DNA of 54,858 bases from Candidatus Omnitrophota bacterium (GTDB taxonomy: Bacteria; Omnitrophota; Gorgyraeia; Zapsychrales; Zapsychraceae), in NCBI GenBank assembly GCA_020053475.1, contig JAGVNC010000043.1, positions 1 to 54,858 of the forward strand, given 5' to 3'. Of the stretch, positions 15,833-26,585 are shown one piece after another. The translations under genes were made by a program, and so were the position numbers. Below the pieces are notes generated by a model. It saw nothing but the letters and a program-made list of their open reading frames with translations. It did not search any database and was not told the DNA's origin. Positions within the stretch are counted from its first letter, which is position 1. Every line of letters starts with the position of its first letter.

Positions 15833-17467
15833 ATGCCGCAGAATCGTTTTCTACTTTTCATTCTTCTGGTTCTCACATTTTTCGTCTACCAGCCGGGGTT
15901 GAATAAACAATTTCTGAACTGGGACGACGAAATCCACATTACACAGAATCCGCAGGTGATTTCGCTGGCCCTATCTAATATCCGTGATATTTTTACCCAG
16001 ACTGTTAACCGCACATATATTCCCTTAACAACACTGTCGTTTGCCATCGAGCATCAATTTTTCGGGTTTAATTCGTTTGTTTTCGCTGTTACGAATGTGC
16101 TTTTGCACGCGGCCGTTGTTGCGCTTATGTTTTTCTTGGCGTTGAAGATGGGATTATCCCGCGGCGCGGCATTTTTCGCCGCGTTACTTTTCGCGATTCA
16201 TCCGATGCATGTCGAGTCGGTGGCTTGGCTGACCGAACGCAAGGACGTTTTGTATTCTGTGTTTTATCTTCTGGCGTTACATCAATATTGGAATTATTTG
16301 GAGCGGGGAAAGAGGCAGTCGTATTTTTTGTCGATCCTTTTTGCTTTATTGAGCATGTTGTCAAAGCCAATGGCGTACAGCTTGCCGTTAGTCTTATTTA
16401 TTTTTGATTGGCTCTACGGGATGCGGGAAACCGTTCGCGGGCCCCTCCGCCCGGCGTGCCCGCCCCGGCAAGCCAAAGCGGCGGGCCGGGGGATCCTCCC
16501 GCTCACTGGTTTCCCGCATCACCTATTAAACAAAATCCCATTTTTTTTGATCGTTATCCCATTGGGATTAATTACGCATTTAGCTAATCGCCATGTTTTG
16601 ACCGTGAATGCCGACGTTGGCCGGGCATTTTTGACAGCCGTCTGGACATTTACGTTTTACATCCGCAAATTCCTTTGGCCGGAAAACATTTCGCCAATTT
16701 ACAGCTTGCCTGAACCGATCAGTCTGTCCAATCCTGAGTATCTTTTGGCTGCGGGGATCTTCGCCGCTCTAATTTTCTGCACGATTTTATTCCGCAGAAA
16801 TAAATGGCTAGTGTTCGCGGCCGTGTTTTACGTTGCATCCATTATTTTACTGATCCGTTTCAACACCGCCTCAGTTTTTACTGCCGTCCAGGACCGGTTC
16901 ATGTATTTGCCTAGTTTAGGGGTTTGTTTGTTGTTTGGTTATGTTGCGGACGACGTGCTGGAATCGTGGCGGAAAAACAAAATTGCTTTCCGGTTAGGTG
17001 TCGTTTACATCAGTTTAATGTTTTTGTCGCTTTCTTGGGCAGCGACTCAACGCGTTGAAACGTGGAACAATAATTTGACATTCTGGAATCACGTTATTAA
17101 AAATAATCCCACGATTGACTTCGCTTATTATAATAGAGGGAAAGCGTATGAAAAGCAGGGACTTGTCCCCGAGGCCTTGAGTGATTACACAAAGGCGATT
17201 GAAATAAATCCGCAATTCACGAAGCCTTACAATAATCGGGCAATTTTGTTCCAGAAGCAAAGAATGTATACTAAAGCGCTGGACGATTATCAGCGCCTCG
17301 TAGCACTCGACCCTAATTCTGTTTTGGTTTATTACAATCGCGGGCTGTTGTATCTGGAATTAAAAGAATATCCCGAAGCTCTTCGTGATTTTGACAAAGC
17401 AGTGGCGCTTAACCCAAATTTTGCCCCGGCACATCACGCCAAAACCCTGGTGCCCACAGTCCGATGA
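15833..17467 (+). CDS. Polytopic membrane protein with C-terminal TPRs (TMTC-like)
   Basis: 544 residues from ATG 15833. The N-terminal 400 residues hold many transmembrane helices and a luminal-type loop with WDDEIHITQNP and AIHPMHVESVAW, like the TMTC/glycosyltransferase-related membrane proteins. Three tetratricopeptide repeats follow (from about residue 425; YYNRGKAYEKQG, NNRAILFQKQ, YYNRGLLYLE). A glycosyl transfer role is possible but unproven. Residues 197-229 are unusual: a Pro/Arg/Gly-rich stretch encoded by a palindrome inserted between two helices (separate entry). The stop overlaps the sirtuin start (ATGA). Confidence 0.85.
   Translation: MPQNRFLLFILLVLTFFVYQPGLNKQFLNWDDEIHITQNPQVISLALSNIRDIFTQTVNRTYIPLTTLSFAIEHQFFGFNSFVFAVTNVLLHAAVVALMFFLALKMGLSRGAAFFAALLFAIHPMHVESVAWLTERKDVLYSVFYLLALHQYWNYLERGKRQSYFLSILFALLSMLSKPMAYSLPLVLFIFDWLYGMRETVRGPLRPACPPRQAKAAGRGILPLTGFPHHLLNKIPFFLIVIPLGLITHLANRHVLTVNADVGRAFLTAVWTFTFYIRKFLWPENISPIYSLPEPISLSNPEYLLAAGIFAALIFCTILFRRNKWLVFAAVFYVASIILLIRFNTASVFTAVQDRFMYLPSLGVCLLFGYVADDVLESWRKNKIAFRLGVVYISLMFLSLSWAATQRVETWNNNLTFWNHVIKNNPTIDFAYYNRGKAYEKQGLVPEALSDYTKAIEINPQFTKPYNNRAILFQKQRMYTKALDDYQRLVALDPNSVLVYYNRGLLYLELKEYPEALRDFDKAVALNPNFAPAHHAKTLVPTVR
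16420..16520. repeat. In-frame palindromic element inside the TPR membrane gene
   Basis: Perfect 13 bp terminal arms, GATGCGGGAAACC (16420-16432) and GGTTTCCCGCATC (16508-16520), enclose very GC-rich DNA with further inverted matches (GCGGG 16437-16441 with CCCGC 16498-16502; GCCCGCC with GGCGGGC). The gene around it is AT-richer. From ATG 16421 to CAT 16519 it is exactly 33 codons with no stop, so the reading frame is kept. This resembles protein-coding palindromic elements such as those of Rickettsia. Confidence 0.75.
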
Positions 17468-18222
17468 AAGATTCCGTCCAACAATGCGCGCAGTTTATCC
17501 GTGAAGCGGAATCGATTGTTGCTTTAACAGGGGCCGGGATTTCGACAGGTGCGGGCATCCCGGACTTCCGTGGCCCGCAAGGGCTTTACATCACCCGCCG
17601 CTACGATCCTGAGAAGGTCTTCGATATCAATTATTTTCTGCAGAACCCTAAGCCATTCTTTGCTTTTGCCAAAGACTTCATCGGGTTGGAACAAAAGATC
17701 AAACCGACATTCGCGCATCGCTTCTTGGCCGCTTTAGAAAAGCAAGGTAAACTCAAAGGCATCGTGACCCAAAATATCGACTCGTTGCATCAAATGGCCG
17801 GCAGTCAAAACGTCTTAGAAATGCACGGGAGTTTTTGGAAAAGTTATTGCCTTGAGTGCCGTCAGGAATACTCTTTTGATCAAATGAAAGAGATGCTGGC
17901 CGCAAACGATGTTGTTTCTTGTTCTTGCGGCGGTGTCATTAAGCCGGACATCGTATTTTTTGGCGAAAACGTCAAACATTTGGATCAATCAGCTCAGCTG
18001 GCCCAGGAAGCGGACTTATTTTTTGTGATCGGGTCGTCCTGTGTCGTTTATCCGGCGGCGATGCTTCCGCAGTACACTTCTGGTATCATTATTGTGGTTA
18101 ACCAAGGAGATGTAGACCGGAATTTAACCAATGTTGGATTGAAGGTGAATTATGACATCGACACATTCTTTCAAAAAGTTGCCGCAGAAATGAATCTTAA
18201 TGTTAATTTTGTTGGAAAATAA
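17464..18222 (+). CDS. cobB: NAD-dependent protein deacylase (sirtuin)
   Basis: Removes acyl groups from lysines using NAD. 252 residues, normal for bacterial class Sir2. It has the NAD-binding GAGISTGAGIPDFRG (23-37) and TQNIDSLH (102-109), the catalytic H121 in EMHGSF, and four zinc cysteines C129, C132, C153 and C155. The C-terminal NAD site reads VIGSSCVVYPA. The start overlaps the previous stop by four bases. An acetyl-CoA synthetase with an intact regulatory lysine lies in the same gene run, so Acs reactivation is a reasonable target; this is inference from known CobB biology. Confidence 0.94.
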   Translation: MKDSVQQCAQFIREAESIVALTGAGISTGAGIPDFRGPQGLYITRRYDPEKVFDINYFLQNPKPFFAFAKDFIGLEQKIKPTFAHRFLAALEKQGKLKGIVTQNIDSLHQMAGSQNVLEMHGSFWKSYCLECRQEYSFDQMKEMLAANDVVSCSCGGVIKPDIVFFGENVKHLDQSAQLAQEADLFFVIGSSCVVYPAAMLPQYTSGIIIVVNQGDVDRNLTNVGLKVNYDIDTFFQKVAAEMNLNVNFVGK

Positions 18223-18240
18223 AGTTAAGGAGAAGCGCCT

Positions 18241-18675
18241 ATGCAATTAACCAGCCCAGCCTTTCAGCATAACCAAATGATCCCGGCTAAGTATACCTGC
18301 CAGGGAGAAGACATCAATCCTGTATTGCTTATCAAAGATATTCCATCTCAATCAAAAAGTTTGGTTTTGATGATGGATGACCCAGATGCGCCCGGAAGCA
18401 CCTGGGATCACTGGATTATTTTTAATATCGCGCCGACAATACAAAGAATAGAAGAAGATACTGCCCCCGGGACGCAAGGGAAGAATAGTTGGGGAAGAAA
18501 CGACTACGGCGGGCCTTGTCCACCTTCAGGCACTCACCGTTATTTTTTTAAATTGTACGCGCTGAACCAAAATCTTAATTTGAAAGAAGGCGTGCGTAAG
18601 CGTGAAGTTGAGCAAGCGATGGATGGGCATGTGATCGAAAAGGCCGAACTCATCGGGCTTTACAAAAAATTTTAG
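18241..18675 (+). CDS. YbhB/YbcL-type PEBP family protein
   Basis: 144-residue phosphatidylethanolamine-binding-like protein of the bacterial YbhB/YbcL (Raf kinase inhibitor-like) group. Family signatures are DDPDAPGSTWDHWI and GPCPPSGTHRYFFKLYAL, the latter forming the anion-binding pocket. A strong ribosome site (AAGGAG) precedes the ATG, 18 bp after the sirtuin stop. There is no signal peptide, so it is cytoplasmic. The physiological ligand is unknown. Confidence 0.9.
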   Translation: MQLTSPAFQHNQMIPAKYTCQGEDINPVLLIKDIPSQSKSLVLMMDDPDAPGSTWDHWIIFNIAPTIQRIEEDTAPGTQGKNSWGRNDYGGPCPPSGTHRYFFKLYALNQNLNLKEGVRKREVEQAMDGHVIEKAELIGLYKKF

Positions 18676-18769
18676 GTCAGGGCGAGCCTTGCACGGTAGC
18701 GGCACTTTATGGTGGTTGATTTATTGCGTAAAAAATCCGATTTCATTGTTTCTTTTTTTAGAAACAGTA

Positions 18770-18778
18770 TGTTATGAT
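18770..18778 (+). promoter_or_regulatory. Extended -10 promoter for sdhCAB
   Basis: TGTTATGAT gives the extended -10 form TGnTATGAT, about 40 bp before the sdhC start; no good -35 is visible. A small hairpin (GTTTC...GAAAC, 18749-18765) lies just upstream. The motif differs by one base from the one before the cytochrome b6-type operon (44608-44616). Confidence 0.45.
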
Positions 18779-18816
18779 AATCCTCTAACGAATTTATATT
18801 CAATGAGTTATAAACA

Positions 18817-19499
18817 ATGGGCTCCTTATCCACCTATTTTACATCATCCGTTGGCCGTAAACAGATTGTGGCTGTCACGGGGTTATTGTTAATCCTTTTT
18901 GTCATCGGCCATCTGGCAGGCAATTTGCTGATTTTCCTTGGCCCCGAAGCATTTAATAATTACGCTAAAAAACTGGCTGGCTTGCGCCCGGGGCTTTATC
19001 TTGTTGAAGTTGGGCTTTGCTTTGTTTTTGTTGTCCATTTCTTTGTGACAGGCGTTCTTGTTTATGAAAATTATTTGGCGCGCAACACTCAGTATGGAGT
19101 CAATGCCGCCAAAGGGCAACGCTCCTGGGCGACCCGCCTGATGCCTTACACAGGAACTCTCTTGCTTGTTTTTGTCGTTTATCATCTTTTGGATTTTACT
19201 TTTATTGACAAGCACGGCCACCGCAGCATCCTTGCTGATGGGAACAGTTATGGGCTTTACGGTGTTGTCGTTAATGCGTTTGCTGACCCGGGGCACAGCA
19301 CCTTTTATATTGCCGCGATGATGGCGTTAGGATTACATTTGAGCCACGGGGTGGAAAGTTTTATCCAGACGTTTGGCTTCAATCACCCCCGTTACACTCC
19401 GATGATCAAAACATTTAGCCATATTTTTGCTCTCGTGATAAGCTTTGCTTACAGCTCGATTCCTGTTTACATTTTGCTTAATTACCCGAAAGTTCCCTG

Positions 19500-19500
<1 letters not shown>
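18817..19500 (+). CDS. sdhC: Succinate dehydrogenase cytochrome b subunit (type B, dihaem)
   Basis: 227 residues and five transmembrane helices; the single large membrane anchor of a type-B succinate:quinone oxidoreductase as in Bacillus and many anaerobes. Four histidines sit where the two b haems are expected: H32, H74, H123 and H174. Dihaem anchors of this kind normally work with menaquinone, so they may need the proton potential to oxidise succinate, or may run as fumarate reductases. The stop shares one base with the sdhA start. Confidence 0.93.
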
Positions 19501-21412
<1,912 letters not shown>

Positions 21413-21416
<4 letters not shown>

Positions 21417-22171
21417 GCAAAATCAACCTAACCCTCAAAGTTTGGCGGCAAAAAAACGGCCGCGAAAAAGGTGGGTTCGAAACCTACACGGCCAAAGACA
21501 TTGACACGGATATGTCTTTTTTGGAAATGCTGGATGTCGTCAACGAACAATTGACGCACGAAGGGAAAGAGCCGATCGCTTTTGATCATGATTGCCGGGA
21601 AGGGGTTTGCGGGATGTGCGGGGCAGTTATTAACGGCCAAGCTCACGGCCCTTTAAAGGGGACGACACTTTGTCAGTTGCATATGCGCAATTTTCGTAAC
21701 GGCGAAACATTGGTGATTGAACCGTGGAGGTCGCGAGGATTTCCTATTCTTAAAGATCTTGTCGTTGATCGCTCAGCCTTTGACCGAATCATCGCGGCAG
21801 GAGGGTACATCTCCGTAAAAACAGGCCAGGCTCCAGACGCTCATGCTGTTCCCGTCCGCAAAGAAGATTCAGACACGGCTTTTGACGCGGCCGCTTGCAT
21901 TGGTTGTGGCGCGTGTGTCGCGGCGTGCCCTAATGCGTCGGCAATGTTGTTCACGGCAGCTAAAGTATCGCATTTAAGTCATTTGCCTCAAGGCCAAGTG
22001 GAAGCCCCTGAACGCGTGATCAAGATGGTGGAGCAAATGGATAAAGAACGATTTGGAAATTGTTCGAATGAATATGAGTGTGAAGCGGCGTGCCCTAAAG
22101 AAATTTCCGTAGAGCATATTGCCCGAATGAATAGTGAATATCGCCAAGCAAAATGGAAGGCTAAACATTAG
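21413..22171 (+). CDS. sdhB: Succinate dehydrogenase/fumarate reductase iron-sulfur subunit
   Basis: 252 residues carrying electrons from FAD to quinone. The 2Fe-2S ligands are C61, C66, C69 and C87; the 4Fe-4S motif is [13 protein letters not shown]; the 3Fe-4S set is in [14 protein letters not shown], with the proline-containing last motif. It overlaps sdhA by ATGA, completing an sdhCAB operon. A spacer of 87 bp without clear signals separates it from hemN. Confidence 0.96.
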
Positions 22172-22258
22172 TAAAGGAATATCAAACATCATTGGTTAGA
22201 TGTCCACGGTTAACTAACAACGACGCGGGCTTCGTAAACGATAAACTTAAAACGAAAA

Positions 22259-23644
22259 ATGATCAATATGCATCTTCATATCGATAAAACAACTATTCTT
22301 AAACATGACGTGGCCGGCCCGCGCTACACCAGTTATCCGGCGGCCCCAGCGTGGAATGAGGACGTCACCTCAGAGGTTTATCAGGAGAGGTTAAAAAAAT
22401 TTGGGGAATCGGCGAAGACACTTTCGCTTTATTTCCACCTTCCTTTCTGCCGATCATTGTGCACATTTTGCGCCTGCAATGTCATTATTCGTCAGCCGGA
22501 TGAAAAATATGGCAATGAATACAACGCTTATCTTCTAAAGGAAATGGCAATGGTGAGCCAGGCCATTGGGAAAAAAATGACGGTTAAGCAGCTTCATTGG
22601 GGCGGAGGGACACCCACATTTTTAACTGAACTGCAAATGGAGAAATTGTTTTTAAGGACCGAAAAACATTTTAATATCGACAAGGAAGGGGAAATTGCGA
22701 TTGAAATCGATCCACGAACGATCAGCTTTGATAAGCTTAAATGCTTGCGTCAGTTGGGATTTAACAGGATTTCGTTAGGCGTCCAGGATTTTAACGCTAA
22801 GGTTCAACAGAGCGTTAATCGCATTCAGCCATTTGAGGTCGTTGAGCGTTGTACAACGTGGGTCAGGCAATTAGGATTTAAATCAATCAATTTTGACCTT
22901 ATTTATGGGTTGCCTCACCAGACAACGGAAAGTTTTCGTAAAACAGTTGATTTAGTCATGACTCTGAAGCCTAATCGCATCGCGCTTTACAGTTTTGCGT
23001 ATTTACCTTGGCTGAAAAAACATCAGCGTAAAATGGATTTATCTTCTTTGCCAACTCGTGAGACAAAGTTGGATATTTTTCTTTTGGCTCGTGATATTTT
23101 TGTCAATGATGGATATCAAGCCATCGCGATGGACCATTTTGCGTTAGCCGACGATGAATTAGCCCAAGCGTTTAATGCCGGCAAACTTTATCGCAATTTT
23201 ATGGGATACACGGTCAAGCCAGCGGATGAGTACATCGGGTTGGGGGTGAGTTCTATCGGATTTTTTGAAGACGCGTTCATTCAAAATCATAAAATATTGC
23301 GCGACTATTACGAAACGCTTGATAAAGGCCAATTGCCTGTTGAACGGGGAAAAATTCTAAGCCAAGACGACCGTATCCGACAATGGGTCATTCATTCGTT
23401 CATGTGCCATTTTGAAATTAATAAACGGGAATTTAAGGATAAATTCTTCGTTGATTTTGATGAATATTTTAGTTCAGAACGGGCTCATTTGAATCGTTGT
23501 CTAGAAGATGGATTAATTTGCATGAAGCCTGATCAAATTACCGCCTCAGGCTTGGGAAAAATTTTTATCCGGAATGTTTGCATGGGGTTTGATGCCTATT
23601 TGCCTCAAATGCAAAAAACAACTCGTTTTTCACAAACGGTTTAA
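22259..23644 (+). CDS. hemN: Oxygen-independent coproporphyrinogen III oxidase
   Basis: Radical SAM enzyme that makes protoporphyrinogen IX from coproporphyrinogen III. 461 residues. The 4Fe-4S motif CRSLCTFCAC puts cysteines at 64, 68 and 71, with the extra C73 typical of true HemN. The N-terminal GPRYTSYP motif and the substrate-binding C-terminal domain are present, which separates it from HemW. ATG 22259 and ATG 22268 are both possible starts. It begins a haem gene run (hemN, PilZ, hemE, hemY), and would allow haem synthesis with little oxygen. Confidence 0.95.
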   Translation: MINMHLHIDKTTILKHDVAGPRYTSYPAAPAWNEDVTSEVYQERLKKFGESAKTLSLYFHLPFCRSLCTFCACNVIIRQPDEKYGNEYNAYLLKEMAMVSQAIGKKMTVKQLHWGGGTPTFLTELQMEKLFLRTEKHFNIDKEGEIAIEIDPRTISFDKLKCLRQLGFNRISLGVQDFNAKVQQSVNRIQPFEVVERCTTWVRQLGFKSINFDLIYGLPHQTTESFRKTVDLVMTLKPNRIALYSFAYLPWLKKHQRKMDLSSLPTRETKLDIFLLARDIFVNDGYQAIAMDHFALADDELAQAFNAGKLYRNFMGYTVKPADEYIGLGVSSIGFFEDAFIQNHKILRDYYETLDKGQLPVERGKILSQDDRIRQWVIHSFMCHFEINKREFKDKFFVDFDEYFSSERAHLNRCLEDGLICMKPDQITASGLGKIFIRNVCMGFDAYLPQMQKTTRFSQTV

Positions 23645-23647
23645 TGT

Positions 23648-23998
23648 ATGCAAGAACAACGTGCCACTCGTCGTCATCCGATTCAATTAGCAGCCTCGTT
23701 TGGGGTCGCGGAAGATCCTTACTCTGATCTAAACCCTCAGGTTCTTAATATCTCCTCGGGGGGATTTTGCATCTCTTCTCTTCAAAAATTTAAGGTCAAT
23801 CACCCCTTGCAGATCGTCATTCAATTGGACGATGAGCCGGTGACGTTGAATGCCCGTGTCGCCTGGTGTCAATCTGAAAAGAAGCCTTCCCGCTATAAAG
23901 TCGGAGTTCAATTAACGGAAACGAACGGAGCGGATTTCAAAAAATTTTATAAATTCTACTGCAAGCAAGTGAATAAGATAAAGCCTCCTCGTCAATAA
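23648..23998 (+). CDS. PilZ domain protein within the haem gene run
   Basis: 116 residues forming one PilZ domain, likely a cyclic di-GMP receptor. The motifs RxxxR (RATRR) and NxSxxG (NISSGG) are intact. It begins 3 bp after the hemN stop and lies 48 bp before hemE, so it is probably cotranscribed with haem synthesis genes. That is an unusual place for a PilZ gene, and the link between c-di-GMP and haem is only inferred from position. Confidence 0.87.
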   Translation: MQEQRATRRHPIQLAASFGVAEDPYSDLNPQVLNISSGGFCISSLQKFKVNHPLQIVIQLDDEPVTLNARVAWCQSEKKPSRYKVGVQLTETNGADFKKFYKFYCKQVNKIKPPRQ

Positions 23999-24046
23999 TT
24001 ATCCATCCGCGCGCTCTAGGATTTCTTGAACCTAAGATAGGATCGA

Positions 24047-25042
24047 ATGGCCCAGTTCCTTTTGTTAGAAGCTTTTGAAGGCACCAACAAAAAAATCCCT
24101 GTTTGGTTTATGCGTCAGGCCGGGCGGTATTTGCCAGAATATCAGCGGTTAAAAGCGAAATATTCCCTGGAAGACCTCTTTAAGACGCCTGATCTCGCCG
24201 CGCAAATCACCTGCATGCCCATCGGGATTTTAGGGGTTGATGCCGCCATTTTATTCGCGGACATTCTAACTCTCCCATCTGCCATGGGGTTTGACATCAA
24301 ATTTGATAGTCAAAACGGCCCGATTGTAAACTCTCAATTTGATATTAAGGCAATTCATGATTTTAAAGATTTGTCACACGTTACGAAAGCAATCCAGCTG
24401 GCGAACCAATCCTTGCCTAAACATATCCCCTTGATTGGCTTTGCCGGATCTCCTTATACGGTGTTAACGTATTTGTTAGAAGGAGGGAGTAGCGTGTCTT
24501 TCCACAAAACCCTTCGTTTTATTGAGGAAAATGAGAAAGCCTTTCATGCGATCATGGAACAATTAACGCACAATACTATCCGCTATTTTCAATTGCAAAA
24601 AGAAGCGGGGATTAAAGTGTTTCAATTGTTCGACCCGTGGGCCGGCCAACTGCGCGCTGCTGATTATGCGCATTGGGTGTTGCCTTGCGTTAAACATATT
24701 TTAAAAGCTGTTGATTTGCCGTCGATTTATTTTGTCAAGAATTCCAACCATTTATTGTCGTTGATGGACCAAACCCAGGCGGATTTCTTGTCGGTCGACC
24801 ATACCGTCATTTTGGGCCACAATCACGTTATTGAAAAAACAAAGAAGGGGATTCAGGGGAATTTGTTTAATGGGCTTTTGTACGCCGACAAGGAGACGTT
24901 AGAGCGGGAAATCCATGATGTCGTGGTCGGCGGCCTTAAGCATAAACGGTTCATTTTCAACTTAAGCCACGGTGTTTTTCCCGATGTCGATGTCAGCACA
25001 TTAAAGTTTATCGTTGATAAAGTTCATCAATATTCCGTCTAG
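24047..25042 (+). CDS. hemE: Uroporphyrinogen decarboxylase
   Basis: Converts uroporphyrinogen III to coproporphyrinogen III. 331 residues, slightly short for the family. The N-terminal signature VWFMRQAGRYLPEYQ holds the substrate-binding arginines; FADILTLPSAMGF carries the catalytic aspartate; GFAGSPYTVLTYLLEGG is the second signature. The first 15 residues are few compared with most homologues, which accounts for part of the shorter length. It is followed after 2 bp by hemY. Confidence 0.95.
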   Translation: MAQFLLLEAFEGTNKKIPVWFMRQAGRYLPEYQRLKAKYSLEDLFKTPDLAAQITCMPIGILGVDAAILFADILTLPSAMGFDIKFDSQNGPIVNSQFDIKAIHDFKDLSHVTKAIQLANQSLPKHIPLIGFAGSPYTVLTYLLEGGSSVSFHKTLRFIEENEKAFHAIMEQLTHNTIRYFQLQKEAGIKVFQLFDPWAGQLRAADYAHWVLPCVKHILKAVDLPSIYFVKNSNHLLSLMDQTQADFLSVDHTVILGHNHVIEKTKKGIQGNLFNGLLYADKETLEREIHDVVVGGLKHKRFIFNLSHGVFPDVDVSTLKFIVDKVHQYSV

Positions 25043-25044
25043 AG

Positions 25045-26412
25045 ATGAAAAAACAAATCGTCATTATTGGCGCAGGGATCAGCGGATTAAGTCTTCTGCA
25101 CTACCTCCATCAGCGTTATCTGGACAGGGAAGATGTTCAACTAACGCTGTTAGAAAAGAATGATTATGCCGGGGGGACCATCCGTTGTCTCCAGGAAAAT
25201 CGATTTCTTTTTGAGATGGGGCCCAACGGGTTTTTAGACACCAAGAAGCGCAGTCTTGAATTAGTTACCCATTTGCAGCTTACCGAGCGCCTCTTACAGG
25301 CCAGCCAGCAGAATCAAGTTCGTTATATTAATATTGGGCGTCAGTTGCACGCAATTCCCCAAAATCCCGGTGAATTTCTATTTACAAAATTGTTTACGTT
25401 GGGACAAAAATTACGGATTCTGGCTGAATGGATGATCCCTCGCCGGCCTAAGGAGGATGATAGTGTTTTTGAATTTGCTCGCCGCCGGTTAGGAAAAGCC
25501 TTTGCTGAAAAAATTTTTGATCCCATGGTTTCGGGAATCTATGCGGCCAATAGTAAACAATTGAATTTACGGGCCGCTTTTCCTACCCTCTACGAATGGG
25601 AAAATAAATATGGTTCACTATTAAAAGCGTTCATCAATATCAAGCGAGAAAAAAGAAAAGTCACTGGCTCACAAAGGGGATCCCCTGGGGCATTGATGTC
25701 GTTTGTCAATGGGATGCCTGAGATTGTCACGCGGATAGCGTCATTGTACAAAAGAAACATTCAGTTTAATCGTGACGTGCGCTCCATTTTTTGTGAAAAA
25801 GGTGTTTACTTGATTAATGCTGATGGCCAAAAATACAATGCCCACGAGCTTTACGTGTGCTCGCCGGCCTACGCGACAGCAGGGATTATCAGGGGGATGG
25901 ACGTTCATCTGTCTCAGGGGTTGGGACGTATCAGTTATGCTCCTGTCGCGGTTGTTGGTTTAGGGTATCGGAAAGAAGATATTCAAAAAATCCCACGAGG
26001 ATTCGGGTATTTGGTCCCTTCCAGTGAACAGAAGGAAGTCATCGGTGTTATTTTTGAGAGCAATATTTTTTCCAATCGATGCCCTTATAGTTCCATGTTG
26101 TTTCGCGTGATGCTCGGTGGGATGCACCATCCGGACATCCTGAAAAAGACACAGCAACAACTTGTCCTCGCTGCCTGTCGAGAAATAGAAACAATGTTTG
26201 GCATCAGCGCCCAGCCGGAACATCAATCGTTCGTTCGCTGGGAGAAAGCCATCCCTCAATACGATCAAGATTATGTGGCGGTTATCGCCGACATCAAAAA
26301 AGGCCTGTCGCGATGGCCCAATTTATTTCTCGTTGCGAATTATGTTAATGGCGTTTCTTTCAATGACTGCATTGAAAATGCTTATCAGGCAAGCCTCCGA
26401 TCAAATTGTTAG
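25045..26412 (+). CDS. hemY: Protoporphyrinogen oxidase (FAD, HemY/HemG type)
   Basis: FAD amine-oxidase-fold enzyme that oxidises protoporphyrinogen IX to protoporphyrin IX, normally with oxygen. 455 residues. The dinucleotide motif VIIGAGISGLSLLHYL opens the protein, followed by GGTIRC and EMGPNGFLD, and the FAD-binding C-terminus ends VANYVNGVSFNDCIENAY. It is the last gene of the hemN-hemE run. A 173 bp gap to resB follows, which holds no gene and only a weak promoter-like sequence (TTGTAT 26428-26433, TAAAAT 26450-26455). Confidence 0.92.
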   Translation: MKKQIVIIGAGISGLSLLHYLHQRYLDREDVQLTLLEKNDYAGGTIRCLQENRFLFEMGPNGFLDTKKRSLELVTHLQLTERLLQASQQNQVRYINIGRQLHAIPQNPGEFLFTKLFTLGQKLRILAEWMIPRRPKEDDSVFEFARRRLGKAFAEKIFDPMVSGIYAANSKQLNLRAAFPTLYEWENKYGSLLKAFINIKREKRKVTGSQRGSPGALMSFVNGMPEIVTRIASLYKRNIQFNRDVRSIFCEKGVYLINADGQKYNAHELYVCSPAYATAGIIRGMDVHLSQGLGRISYAPVAVVGLGYRKEDIQKIPRGFGYLVPSSEQKEVIGVIFESNIFSNRCPYSSMLFRVMLGGMHHPDILKKTQQQLVLAACREIETMFGISAQPEHQSFVRWEKAIPQYDQDYVAVIADIKKGLSRWPNLFLVANYVNGVSFNDCIENAYQASLRSNC

Positions 26413-26585
26413 AAATTCATTTAGTGCTTGTATTGTCGTGAGACGATTATAAAATATTTCCTATGTTGAATAAAGTATCCTCAACAACTTTACCTGTGTT
26501 ATTTATGATGTCGTTGGGCTCAGTAAATTAATTTGTCGTTCAAAGATTCTTTCCATCTGTTAGCCAAGTCGTTAAAAACCACTCA

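Noticed and set aside
18676-18816. Possible tRNA or small RNA in the gap before sdhC
   Set aside because: No cloverleaf, no TTC-loop sequence and no stable fold beyond one small hairpin.
26413-26585. Hidden gene or RNA in the gap between hemY and resB
   Set aside because: Only short frames and a weak promoter-like sequence are present; no conserved RNA fold is apparent.
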